A stretch of DNA of 8,697 nt from Tannerella sp. (GCA_031279875.1 JAITHS010000327.1:1-8697); one strand, 5' to 3'; shown: positions 1-7,900, numbered from the stretch's first letter. Translations and numbers: made by a program. Notes: a model not told the origin generated them from the letters alone.

Positions 1-156
1 CTTGACCGCATCTGCACTCATATTTTGTCGTTTGAAGGCGATTCCGTCATAACATTTTACGAAGGTTCATACTCCGACTACGAAGACTGGAAACGCAAAC
101 AAAACGGATACTCCGAGCCAAAACGGATACGGTACAGGGCGTTGAATGGGAATTAA
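1..156 (+). CDS. ettA: ABC-F family ATPase, EttA-like, C-terminal end (partial, 5' end outside window)
   Basis: Reading frame 1 is open from the first base to a TAA at 154-156 and gives 51 residues starting LDRICTHILSFEGDS and continuing VITFYEGSYSDYEDWKRKQ. This is the characteristic tail of ABC-F proteins of the EttA type. LDRICTHI follows the switch histidine (the SHDRWF-type motif, off-window), and FEGDS...FYEGSYSDYE is the last strand pair of the second nucleotide-binding domain. The end, EPKRIRYRALNGN, fits the usual short basic C-terminus. By family knowledge these soluble ATPases bind the ribosomal E site and gate early translation elongation according to energy state. The signature motifs and the PtIM linker cannot be checked because they lie upstream of the window. 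The gene converges on the PUL operon, 489 bp away, and is probably functionally unrelated to it. Another ABC-F paralogue is possible. Confidence 0.85.
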   Translation, partial: LDRICTHILSFEGDSVITFYEGSYSDYEDWKRKQNGYSEPKRIRYRALNGN

Positions 157-161
157 GGGTT

Positions 162-239
162 TGCAAACAATATGCAAACAATATGCAAACAATATGCAAA
201 GAAAATGTAAACGTTAATGCAAAGGAAATGTAAACATTC
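162..239. repeat. 11-bp tandem array (tgcaaacaata), iteron-like
   Basis: The unit tgcaaacaata is perfect at 162-172, 173-183 and 184-194. It continues in degenerate form at 195-205 (tgcaaagaaaa), 206-217 (tgtaaacgttaa), 218-228 (tgcaaaggaaa) and 229-239 (tgtaaacattc). That makes about seven units with an 11-bp period (one of 12), close to one helical turn, so the shared tg(c/t)aaa core recurs on the same face of the DNA. The array starts 5 bp after the ettA stop. It may be a replication-slippage product or a protein-binding array; the sequence alone does not decide. Confidence 0.8.
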
Positions 240-265
240 TTGTCCGAACTACGGTAATGACGGTA

Positions 266-306
266 CCCCAAACCCTTGCAGTGGTTTTAAACCCTGCAAG
301 CGGTTT
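266..306. repeat. Palindromic interspersed repeat, copy R1
   Basis: This 41-nt sequence is identical to 371-411, and its inner 37 nt (270-306) differ by one base from 8459-8495. It is nearly self-complementary. AAACCCTTGCAG pairs with CTGCAAGCGGTTT with one bulged base, and the middle GGTTTTAAACC is itself a palindrome. A single transcript or single strand would therefore fold into one long hairpin. The form recalls REP-type repeats. It has no U tract, so it is a poor intrinsic terminator. Confidence 0.85.
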
Positions 307-329
307 GGAGCTTACGTCCGTCATTGCGA

Positions 330-347
330 ATTAAAAATTAAAAATTA
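330..347. repeat. Short A/T heptamer array (attaaaa x 2.6)
   Basis: attaaaa is repeated at 330-336 and 337-343, followed by atta at 344-347. It directly follows a gtcattgcga motif (320-329) that recurs at 8638-8647. The 7-bp period matches that of the unrelated gaaggca array in the right-hand flank. Confidence 0.5.
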
Positions 348-370
348 CGAGCGAGTTGAACCGCACTTTC

Positions 371-411
371 CCCCAAACCCTTGCAGTGGTTTTAAACCCT
401 GCAAGCGGTTT
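371..411. repeat. Palindromic interspersed repeat, copy R2
   Basis: This copy is identical over 41 nt to 266-306 and in the same orientation, 105 bp further on. It has the same nested palindrome (CTTGCAG with CTGCAAG around GGTTTTAAACC). It is followed by ttccggc, giving a run of four T at 408-412 overlapping the stem end, too short and too paired to act as a terminator tract. Confidence 0.85.
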
Positions 412-432
412 TCCGGCAACACCCCTTGTATT

Positions 433-464
433 CGGCGCAATCAAGTGTCGTCCCATGCGGGACT
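433..464. repeat. 32-nt hairpin module, left copy
   Basis: The module starts cggcgcaatcaagtg and ends atgcgggact. It matches 8591-8622 at 31 of 32 positions, in the same orientation on the other side of the PUL. It contains a small hairpin, GTCCC-atgc-GGGAC. A shortened third copy follows at 513-533. Confidence 0.85.
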
Positions 465-485
465 ATTGTTGATATGACTCTTCTC

Positions 486-507
486 ACCGGAGACTAAAGT
501 CACCGGT
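486..507. other. 22-bp near-perfect palindrome
   Basis: The sequence reads ACCGG-A-GACT-AA-AGTC-A-CCGGT. The arms ACCGG/CCGGT and GACT/AGTC pair around an AA centre, with one A-A mismatch. It sits between two copies of the 32-nt module. There is no T tract on either side, so a terminator role is weak; a dimeric protein-binding site or a plain repeat fragment is possible. Confidence 0.45.
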
Positions 508-512
508 TAATA

Positions 513-533
513 AAGTGTCGTCCCTGCGGGACT
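513..533. repeat. 32-nt hairpin module, truncated copy
   Basis: aagtgtcgtcc-ctgcgggact repeats the 3' two-thirds of the module at 433-464 with one base (a) missing from the hairpin loop region. It is followed by gcgaatt, which resembles the gcgtaatt following the right-hand copy (8623-8630). Confidence 0.7.
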
Positions 534-534
534 G

Positions 535-600
535 CGAATTCCCTGTACGTTAACGTCCTCGTAATGACGAATTCCCTGTACGTTAACGTCCTCGTAATGA
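535..600. repeat. Perfect 33-bp tandem duplication
   Basis: Positions 535-567 and 568-600 are identical. Each unit starts cgaattccctgtacg and ends tcctcgtaatga, and each contains the 10-bp perfect palindrome ACGTTAACGT (547-556 and 580-589). The junction-spanning stretch 556-583 matches 8554-8581 in the right flank with only two mismatches, so the unit belongs to the same repeat family. Lack of divergence suggests a recent duplication. Confidence 0.9.
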
Positions 601-612
601 AGTAATTAAGCG

Positions 613-633
613 AAAAACGTCATTGCTTGACGC
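613..633 (-). terminator. Probable rho-independent terminator of the PUL operon
   Basis: On the minus strand, 13 nt after the GH16 stop codon, GCGTCA-AGCAA-TGACG forms a 5-bp stem with a 5-nt loop and is followed at once by TTTTT. The stem is short, so termination may be inefficient. The stem carries the gtcattgc core that recurs in the flanking repeats, so the terminator appears to be built from repeat sequence. Confidence 0.5.
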
Positions 634-645
634 AGTTCTAAATTT

Positions 646-1539
646 TCACTGATAAATCCTGACATAATCGACGCGAAATTCGACGGGTAGGCATGATTCG
701 TCGAGTTTGCCGCCGAGAGTACGTTCCGTTGAAGCGCCGAGAGAAAGGTTTAGAAGAATAGAAAACGGTTGATTGAAGGGGTTGAACGTCAGTTTGGTAA
801 GGTCAACGACATGCGTTACCTTGTTGTCGATAGCGAAAGCGAGTTGGTTGGCAGTCCAGTCGAGGGTATAGACATGAAAAGCGGTGTGATATGGTGTAGC
901 AGACTGCACTTTTTCAACCTGTTGAGTATATGCGCTACCGGAGCCTGTGCCGTAGATAGCGTTTTGAATCATCTCGTTAGGATTTTTGGCAGCATACTCC
1001 ATGATGTCGATTTCACCGCAGTTAGGCCATCCTGCTCCGGTGTTTTGGCTGTCGCCTTTTGCCCAGAAAGCAGGCCACGGGCCTTTACCTGGCGGCACTT
1101 TGCAACGCACCTCGAAGCGTCCGTACTTCCACGAATGCTTTTTGTTAGTGATGATACTGGCGGAAGTTATGGCCTCGTTGCCGGTAGCAGCAGAGGGCGT
1201 TTCCTTGCGTCCGGTGAAGATTAACTGTCCGCCGTCGATGCGACAATTTTCGGGTCTTGCTTCGGTGTAGTATTGTATTTCGTCGTTACGGACATGTCCT
1301 TTTTCATACGTCCAGTCTTTGGTATCGACCATTGTGCCGGTGTTGAACTCATCGGCCCACACTAATTTCATGCTGTCGGCCGGCCATAAAGTGTCGCCGA
1401 CTTTGTAGGAGGCGGGTTTTGTTGAGCCGGAACTGTTGTCGGGTTTCGACCAGTCGGTTATTTTGTCTTCGCCCCCACTGTTGCCGCAGGAAGAAAAACT
1501 TCCTGCGACAATTAATGTAAATAATAAATATCTGTACAT
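646..1539 (-). CDS. GH16 family endo-beta-glucanase (laminarinase-like), lipoprotein
   Basis: The product has 297 residues. A lipoprotein signal ends in the lipobox FSSC (Cys18), followed by a Ser/Gly/Asp-rich linker to about residue 45, then one GH16 domain from about 57 to 297. The catalytic motif GEIDIMEY is at 175-182, with predicted nucleophile Glu176, Asp178 and acid/base Glu181. The extra residue (ExDxxE rather than ExDxE) is the beta-bulge form of laminarinases, not of lichenases. Other family marks are NDEIQYYTEARPEN (85-98), WKYGRFEVR (137-145), PWPAFWA (154-160), FHVYTLDW (221-228) and a C-terminal VDYVRIYQ. Length is normal for a single-domain GH16. It should cleave internal beta-1,3 or beta-1,3/1,4-glucosidic bonds outside the cell while lipid-anchored in the outer membrane. 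It is the last gene of the operon, 23 bp after the BACON gene. The leader (ctaacaactaaccact) has no Shine-Dalgarno sequence. Substrate is inferred from motifs; other GH16 subfamilies remain possible. Confidence 0.92.
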   Translation of the reverse strand: MYRYLLFTLIVAGSFSSCGNSGGEDKITDWSKPDNSSGSTKPASYKVGDTLWPADSMKLVWADEFNTGTMVDTKDWTYEKGHVRNDEIQYYTEARPENCRIDGGQLIFTGRKETPSAATGNEAITSASIITNKKHSWKYGRFEVRCKVPPGKGPWPAFWAKGDSQNTGAGWPNCGEIDIMEYAAKNPNEMIQNAIYGTGSGSAYTQQVEKVQSATPYHTAFHVYTLDWTANQLAFAIDNKVTHVVDLTKLTFNPFNQPFSILLNLSLGASTERTLGGKLDESCLPVEFRVDYVRIYQ

Positions 1540-1562
1540 AGTGGTTAGTTGTTAGTTGTAAA

Positions 1563-2990
1563 TTAATCTCTGACACAACGGACGAGGGCGCCGCCGTTCT
1601 TGTTTTTCTTAGCAGGTTCGGCAACGCCGCCGGGATTGTCTTCGAGATAGATATTAGCGTTTGTAACATCGTTACCGGGCTTGTTGACGCACCATGCGAC
1701 GGCGTTGTTATTGGCATTCTTGGTGCTTGACCAGTAGTAGCCATAATTACCGATTCCCCAGTTGCGTCGCGTACCACCGTCAATGTCGCCGCCCCATACG
1801 CCGTTAAACTTGCTGCCTGTATCTTCACCCCAGAACGACCCGTCAAGGGAGCCGAAAGCCGTGCGTAATGTTGCAAACTCGCTGCGAGCGGGAACATGCC
1901 ATCCTGCGGGACAGATACCCTGCGCCTTTTCGTAAGCAGCTCCGTCGGACACGTCGGCTTTCTGTAACGCAGCCATCCAGTTATAGAAATAGCCTCTGTT
2001 GGCACGTGGTGGGTTGATGTCGGCGCTTCCGTTAAAGGTTATGTTAACGATATCGCCGTAGTAATCGGGGATAAAATCTCCGATTTTGCCGACAACTGTT
2101 TCGGAGTTGCCGGTAAACGTATTTTTGGCAGCCACGATGTCGGGAACGCCACCAAAACGCAGGTCTGCAATCATCCAGGCGCGGTTGTCTTCCATCAGAC
2201 GAACCTTGTAAGTCTTGGCGTCGCGTCGGTCGGTCAGCGTCCACTGATTGCCGACAGTATTGTTGGAAGCGCCTATAACGAGATCTTCAAAATAAATAGT
2301 CGTAGTATTGTCGGGCGGTTGCGGTGGGATATACGTCGTACCGTTTTGAGTAACCGTAACCGTGCGGGTTAAGCCGACGGCGTTAAAGGTAACGGTAGCA
2401 GTGCGGGTAGCCTGTTCGGTAATGTTACGTGTAATGGTAACATTTACGGAACCGTTACCGTCGCCCGAAGCAGGAGAAACGGTACACCATGCGGCGTTGC
2501 TTGCTGCCGTCCATGCGCAGTTACCCGTTACAACGATATTTTCAACGCCACCTTCGGCATTATTAACGGTTATGGTAACAGGTGCGACAGCAATAGCGGG
2601 GTCGGCGCCGGACTGCATAACGCGCAGAGTGATAGTTCTGTTGCCGACTTCTTTGAGAGTAATATTAGCGCTACGCGGATTAACAAGCTGGTAGGGTTCA
2701 ACGGTAACCGTCAGTATTTTACTGCCGGAAAGAGAATCGGTAGCAGCAACGTCGAGCGTACACCATGCCGTTTGACTGCTTACGGCAGTCCATTTGTAGG
2801 ACGTGTTTTGTGTAACATTGATTTTGAAAGTAGCGCCGTCTTTTGTTGGTCGCAAGGTATCGGCATCGGCTTTAAAAGTTGGTGCCGGACGGTCAAGCGA
2901 CAGTGACGGGCTGACAGGATTATCTGTTTCGTCACAACTAAAAAACATCATGCCGGAAGCGGCAATTATTGATAAAAATATTTTTTTCAT
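1563..2990 (-). CDS. BACON-BACON-FISUMP lipoprotein, probable surface glycan-binding protein
   Basis: The product has 475 residues from the chosen start, MKKIFLSIIAASG, a textbook lipoprotein signal with lipobox FFSC (Cys19). CDETD after the cysteine is acidic, as in surface-export signals of this phylum. An in-frame ATG four codons upstream (3002, MYLF) is possible but lies only 6 bp after the SusD stop and gives a poorer n-region. Two BACON domains span about 37-128 and 132-217, each with the W-C-T motif (AWCTL, AWCTV). A Pro-rich linker (PPQPPDN) follows, then a FISUMP domain (Fib_succ_major) at about 252-475 with its hallmarks TDRRDAKTYKV, ICPAGWHVP, YYWSST and a final ALVRCVRD. BACON modules are thought to bind carbohydrate or mucin, or to act as spacers; FISUMP function is not well known. 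Its place after susD is where SusE/SusF-type binding proteins lie, which supports glycan capture at the cell surface. Confidence 0.88.
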   Translation of the reverse strand: MKKIFLSIIAASGMMFFSCDETDNPVSPSLSLDRPAPTFKADADTLRPTKDGATFKINVTQNTSYKWTAVSSQTAWCTLDVAATDSLSGSKILTVTVEPYQLVNPRSANITLKEVGNRTITLRVMQSGADPAIAVAPVTITVNNAEGGVENIVVTGNCAWTAASNAAWCTVSPASGDGNGSVNVTITRNITEQATRTATVTFNAVGLTRTVTVTQNGTTYIPPQPPDNTTTIYFEDLVIGASNNTVGNQWTLTDRRDAKTYKVRLMEDNRAWMIADLRFGGVPDIVAAKNTFTGNSETVVGKIGDFIPDYYGDIVNITFNGSADINPPRANRGYFYNWMAALQKADVSDGAAYEKAQGICPAGWHVPARSEFATLRTAFGSLDGSFWGEDTGSKFNGVWGGDIDGGTRRNWGIGNYGYYWSSTKNANNNAVAWCVNKPGNDVTNANIYLEDNPGGVAEPAKKNKNGGALVRCVRD

Positions 2991-3008
2991 AAACAAATAC
3001 ATTTTAAG

Positions 3009-4898
3009 TTATTGATAAATCCAACCGGGAGTTTGATTCAGGTTGGGATTGAGTTCCACTTCTGCTTTGGGTACCGGCCATGTGTACCAGCGGCCGTCGG
3101 GTATCCACTCATAATTAGAAGTACTGGCTGTTTTATCGCCGAAGATATTATGTCCGTATTTTTGTCCGAACTTAGATATTTCGAGTGTACGCCAGCGCAT
3201 TTCGTCGAAAAAGTTAACGCCTTCGCCCATGAGTTCACGGCGGCGTTCGTCGCGGACATAGTTACGGGCAGTGTTTTGGTCGGCAAATTTAGCGTCGGGA
3301 GTAGCGATACCGGCGCGGTCGCGCACCTGTTTAACTTTGTCTTTGGCATCGGGCAAGCGGTTTAGTTCTACCAGCGCTTCCGCCCACATCAGCAGTACAT
3401 CGCCGTAGCGGATAATAGGAGCGTCAACAGGCACATTGTCGCGGTCGATATAATTGATACCTTCGCCGACCCATTTGCGGAATATATAGCAATATTCGGC
3501 ATCGGCGTCCATGACAAGAGTTGAGAGCATACCATTGCCTACGACCGACGATTCCGACGTAGCCTGGTCTTCATGCGCTTTTGCCAGACGTGGATAGCGG
3601 AACACATAAGTAGCCGCTCCGGTGAGGTCGGATTTTTTACCGATAAAAGTGTCATAAGGGCAAATAACGTTGTATTTCAGACGCGGGTCTCGGTTGGCAT
3701 AAACCTTTTTAAGTCTTGCTTCGTTGCCTTCGGGCAGATATTTGGAGCGGTCTGCGGCAGGCACTTTTGGCAGGCCGAGCGAGGCATTGGTATTAACGAG
3801 GTTTGTTATCGAAGAATGAATACCTTTACCGTTAACTAACGTATCTCGCATGAAATAAACTCTTCTTGTAAGCGGATCTGCGGCGTTATAGCCCGAAATA
3901 TAGTCGTCCCAGTTAAAATCTTTGACCGTACCGTCGGCATTAACGGTTTCATAGAGGTCAACGAGATTATTTGTTACACGAATATCAGTCCATCCGTTGC
4001 CGTTTTTGCCGCCGGCATTATACGCTGCCAGAGAACGTTGCAGTTGTGCGTTGCCGAAGCCTGCGGGCTGGTCGATGCTCTGTTCGCTGAAAATAATTTC
4101 TTCGCAACGTTCATTGGCTTCTTTAAATAGTTGATAGTAATTAGGGAACAATTTATAGCCGCATTCGCCTACTTTTTGGAAATCTTCGGCAGCGCCCTGA
4201 TAGTCTTTGTTCATCAGCCTTGCTCTTCCTCTGAAAGCGTGTGCAGCGCCGAGCGATACTCTGCCTTCTTTTTGTATTTCGTTGTTAGGCAACGCTTTGG
4301 AGTCGATTGCTTCGGTAAGATCTTTCAATATCTGCGCCCATATTTCGTTTTCGGGCGATTGCGGTTTAGTACATTGTGCAGGGTCAACCGGCTCGGTATA
4401 AAGCGGAACGCCGACGCCATTGTTGCCAAACAGTTCGTTGAGCCTCATGTAGAAAAAGGCTCTCATAACCTTCACTTCGGCGATAAGTCTTTCGCGTTTG
4501 GCGGCAGGTATAGGTGATTTCGGCAAGTTAGCGAGCGCGTCGTTAGCGCGGTGTACGCCGTTATATCCCCAACGCCATGTTACGTCAAAACGTGCGTTGC
4601 TTGGTGTAACGCTTTGGAGGAAGATATTTTGAGCGGCGAGGCGTGTTTGTGCCGTCATTCCGAGCACATCCCATGCCCACCATCCGAGGTTAGCGCCGGA
4701 GTTACCTATCATGCCGTCGCTTTTGATAGAGCCGCGCAGCGAATAATAAACGCCCAGCACACCGTTGTCGGCAAGCGTTTCGGTAGTCCACATATTTTGG
4801 CTTGCCTGCTGGTTATAAGGAGCCGTATCGAGTATATCGAGGCATGAAGTCAAACCGCCCAAAGCGGCAATTATAATAGAATAAACAATTTTTTTCAT
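3009..4898 (-). CDS. susD: SusD/RagB family outer-membrane glycan-binding lipoprotein
   Basis: The product has 629 residues, somewhat long but within the SusD family range. The signal MKKIVYSIIIAALGGLTSC has lipobox LTSC (Cys19) and is followed by LDILDTAPYNQ, a typical SusD start. The N-terminal SusD-like half carries EVKVMRAFFYMRLNELFG (141-158) and GVPLYTEP. The C-terminal RagB/SusD domain carries IIRYGDVLLMWAEAL (495-509), the TPR-like helix LPDAKDKVKQVRDRAG, and YVRDERRRELMGEGVNFFDEMRW (547-569). The end, WPVPKAEVELNPNLNQTPGW, matches the usual IPxxEIxxNPxLxQNPGY pattern. By family knowledge SusD caps the SusC barrel and binds the incoming oligosaccharide. The gene starts 11 bp after the susC stop, so it is cotranscribed. 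Its start is preceded by an A/T-rich leader without a Shine-Dalgarno sequence. Ligand cannot be read from sequence; beta-glucan is inferred from the GH16 partner. Confidence 0.95.
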   Translation of the reverse strand: MKKIVYSIIIAALGGLTSCLDILDTAPYNQQASQNMWTTETLADNGVLGVYYSLRGSIKSDGMIGNSGANLGWWAWDVLGMTAQTRLAAQNIFLQSVTPSNARFDVTWRWGYNGVHRANDALANLPKSPIPAAKRERLIAEVKVMRAFFYMRLNELFGNNGVGVPLYTEPVDPAQCTKPQSPENEIWAQILKDLTEAIDSKALPNNEIQKEGRVSLGAAHAFRGRARLMNKDYQGAAEDFQKVGECGYKLFPNYYQLFKEANERCEEIIFSEQSIDQPAGFGNAQLQRSLAAYNAGGKNGNGWTDIRVTNNLVDLYETVNADGTVKDFNWDDYISGYNAADPLTRRVYFMRDTLVNGKGIHSSITNLVNTNASLGLPKVPAADRSKYLPEGNEARLKKVYANRDPRLKYNVICPYDTFIGKKSDLTGAATYVFRYPRLAKAHEDQATSESSVVGNGMLSTLVMDADAEYCYIFRKWVGEGINYIDRDNVPVDAPIIRYGDVLLMWAEALVELNRLPDAKDKVKQVRDRAGIATPDAKFADQNTARNYVRDERRRELMGEGVNFFDEMRWRTLEISKFGQKYGHNIFGDKTASTSNYEWIPDGRWYTWPVPKAEVELNPNLNQTPGWIYQ

Positions 4899-4909
4899 AT
4901 CATTTAGTA

Positions 4910-7900
4910 TTAAAAAGTAATAGATAAACCGCCGGAAATCATTTTAGCGATAGGATAAACTTGCAGACTGCCTCCCTGTTCGGGGTCAACGGCGAGGAAT
5001 CTTTCGTTCATAAAAGTAAGCAGGTTTTCGCCGGCGAAGAATAGTCGCAGATTGGATATTTTTGCCGGAGAGAGCCATTTTTTAGGCAACGCATATCCGA
5101 TAGAAAGCGTTTTGAGGCGTAAAAACGACGTGTTATAGAGATAAAACGTGTTTGCGGGCGTTGTAGCGCCGCCTACTATGATACGCGGGTACTTAGCGTT
5201 GACATTGGCATTGGGATCGGTTGCGGGGTCATAGTTGTCATAATCATTAAAAGCCTTAACGGGGTCGTACCAGTAATGTAGCGACAAGGCGTTGGCGGCT
5301 AATGCGTCGGTATTTTGCGTCAAGCCCGAAGCGCCTGCTCCTCGCTCTGATATATAATGGTATGATCCGAGACGCCCTGCCCATGTCATACTGATGTCGA
5401 TGCCCTTATATTCTCCGTTAATGGTAGAGCCGAAAGTCCATTTGGGACGTGATGATTTGCCGCTAAACTTACGGTCATCGCTGTTGCCGTATTTTCCGTC
5501 GCCGTTGTTGTCGGCGCAAATCATCTCGCCATACCAGAGGTGCTGTCCTGTTGGCCCAACGGTTTGATTATTAAAACTGTAACCGGCGGCAAGCATAGAT
5601 TTAACCCATTCCAGGTCTGCTTTGGTACGGATAATGCCGTCTTTTGGTCCGCCATTGGGGTCTATTGAGCCGTCGCCTTTTAAATATTTACCGCTACCGC
5701 TATATGGCGTGTTGTAGTAATATTCTTGATAGAGATGGCCTTCAACGACTGCTGATGTTGAGTTGTTGCTTACATCGGCAAAGTTTGTATAGCGATAAGT
5801 CGGGTTTCCCCAAGCGTCGAGTACTTTCGGGTCGGCCTCAAATTTGAGTTTGCCCTTGTATTTGGTAACGAGGTTGGTGTTATATCCTGCATTAAAACTG
5901 ATGCCGTAACGCACTTCGCCGATTTTATCCCGCCAATTAAGTGTAAAATCTACACCCTTATTGCTCATATCGGCGGTATTACTCATCGGCGCGCCCATAG
6001 TTCCGAGAGTGTGATATATCGGTGGCTGGGTGAGGATGCCCGAAGTTGCTCTGTTATACCAGTCAAATTCGATACCAAGACGGTTGTTAAGAAACGAAGC
6101 GTCGAAGCCGAAGTCGGTAGTAGCGACCGATTCCCATGACAGGTAGGGGTTTGACAATTGACTTGCAACGATACCGAGCGCTACCGATTCGTCCATTACG
6201 ACGTTGACTTTGCTGTAAAGCGCCTGCCAGTCGTAGTTGCCCGAAACGGTATTACCCAGAACGCCGTAAGAAGCGCGCAGTTTGAAATTATTCACATAAT
6301 CTTTAAGGGGTAAGAAAAAATCTTCTTCGCTGATGCGCCATGCTAAAGAAGCGCCTCCGAAAGTACCCCATCGATGGTCGGGAGCGAACTTCGACGAAGC
6401 GTCGCGACGTAAATCGGCTTCTAAAAGATATTTGCCTTTATAGTCATAATTGACGCGCCCAAAGAACGATATGATGGCGAAATCGGTCAAGGTACTGCCG
6501 CCCGTTACTTCGCCTTCGCCTTGTGTGGCAGAAGTCAAATCGGTTATTCCCCAATCTATCAATCCTTTACGTTGTGCGGAAAAGGCTTTTGAACTTGAAT
6601 AAGCCTGCTCGTATCCTGCCATAGCGGAAATAGAATGTTCGCCGAATTTGTTGGAATAGTTAGCTACTACATTTAATAAATAGTCGGAACTGCGTCCCAT
6701 ATAGCGATAAGTAGTGGCTTCGGCAAGGTTGCCGATATTTTCGTAATCGCCTGTACGGAAGCGTTTTCTTGGTATGTCCTGACTCCATGTGGCTGCTTCG
6801 TTGAAGTAGTCGCGCCAGTTGAAAGTAGTTTTAACGTTGAGGCCTTCCATCAAATCAAGCGCCATATACCACGATGTATTGATACGTGTTGTTTCGTTTT
6901 GTCCGCCTGCCGCCGCTACGCTTTGTAAGACGTTGTTCATCGACGTCATTTGCGGGTCTTCGCCTGCGCCGTACTCGCCTTTATATTTCGGATTTATACC
7001 CGGATATGCTTGAAACAGATATGTCATAGAAACGCTTCCCGGTTCGCCGTAATATTTGGTGGCGAAAGTTTGCGTTCCCAGAGTGATGATGTCCGAAATC
7101 TTGCTTTCGATATTAGCACGGACGTTATAACGCTGTTGTGCGGTGTTTTCGAGCGTGCCGGGGTTGTCCTGATAGCCTAATGAGAGGAGATAGTTGCTCG
7201 TTTTACTGCCGCCGGATACCGACAGAGTGTGTTTTTGATAAAACGTAGGCTGGAACATTATTTGCGCCCAGTCGGTATTCGGATACGCTATGTGGTTAGG
7301 TATCTCGGTGCCTGTCAGTTCGTCGTGATAAATTTCGTTAGGATGGGCATTGGCATATACCCATGCGTCGATTACATCTTGTGTGTACCATAACGAAGCC
7401 ACATCGGGAGCGTTGTTCAACTGCGTCCGATTGTGGAGTTCCATCCATGTGGGCATGTCGGAGAGCAGTCGCCAGTTGGAGATAGCTTTCTCGTTGGCGA
7501 ATACTCCGGTGTAGGTTATCGACGGTTTAGCGTCTTTCTTTCCGCTTTTGGTCGTTATCATCACCACGCCGTTAGCGCCTCGCGAGCCGTAGATAGCTGA
7601 TGAAGCGGCGTCTTTGAGGAATGTAACGCTTTCAACATCGTCGGGGTTGATAGCGTTCATTATCGAAACGCCGTCAGAGCCTGCAATAGGTATGCCGTCG
7701 ATAACAAACATCGGGCTGCTGCCGTTAAACGAGCCTGTACCGCGAATAGTGAACGACACGTTTTCGGAGCCGGGTTTTCCGCTGCTTTGCAGCACATTAA
7801 CGCCTGACGCCAGACCTGCCAGCGAAGCCGAAAGGCTGGGTGCGGGACGGGCTTCCAACTTGCCGGCATCAATAGTTGTTACCGCGCCGGTCAGATTAAC

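Larger units (their letters stand above)
157..645. other. Gene-free convergent intergenic region packed with repeats
   Basis: This 489-bp stretch lies between the ettA stop and the stop of the GH16 gene. I see no credible gene. The one open stretch on the plus strand (217-477) runs through two copies of the palindromic repeat, which accounts for its repeated peptide NPCSGFKPCKRF. The region is instead a mosaic of short repeat modules, listed separately, ending in a terminator-like hairpin for the minus-strand operon. Confidence 0.75.

Noticed and set aside
162..239. Replication origin based on the 11-bp repeats
   Set aside because: No DnaA-box cluster, AT-rich unwinding element or dnaA/rep gene is visible. 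Tandem repeats alone do not support an origin.
266..306. Palindrome R1 as the terminator of ettA
   Set aside because: The stem is followed by ggagc rather than a T tract, so it does not fit an intrinsic terminator, and the same element occurs upstream of susC where no terminator is needed on that evidence.
266..411. Two identical repeats with a 64-bp gap as a CRISPR array
   Set aside because: There are only two units on this side, the gap holds other dispersed repeat pieces, the repeat recurs alone at 8459-8495, and no cas gene is present.
217..477. 86-residue plus-strand open frame with the repeated peptide NPCSGFKPCKRF, and a related frame at 8436-8657
   Set aside because: The peptide repeats only because the nucleotide palindrome R is repeated and happens to be open in that frame. 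The rest is unrelated between the two places, there is no start context, and the frames run across other repeat modules.
769..1224. Plus-strand 151-residue open frame opposite the GH16 gene
   Set aside because: It is an antisense shadow of the conserved GH16 coding sequence with no recognisable domain.
1349..2005. 218-residue minus-strand open frame across the GH16/BACON junction
   Set aside because: It overlaps two well-supported genes in another frame, and its composition (Arg/Thr/Ser-rich) and lack of any motif mark it as a shadow.
2988..3002. Upstream ATG at 3002 as the start of the BACON/FISUMP gene
   Set aside because: It is possible, but it gives an n-region of MYLFMKK and lies 6 bp from the susD stop. 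The internal ATG at 2990 gives a standard MKK lipoprotein signal, so it was preferred; the data do not exclude the longer form.
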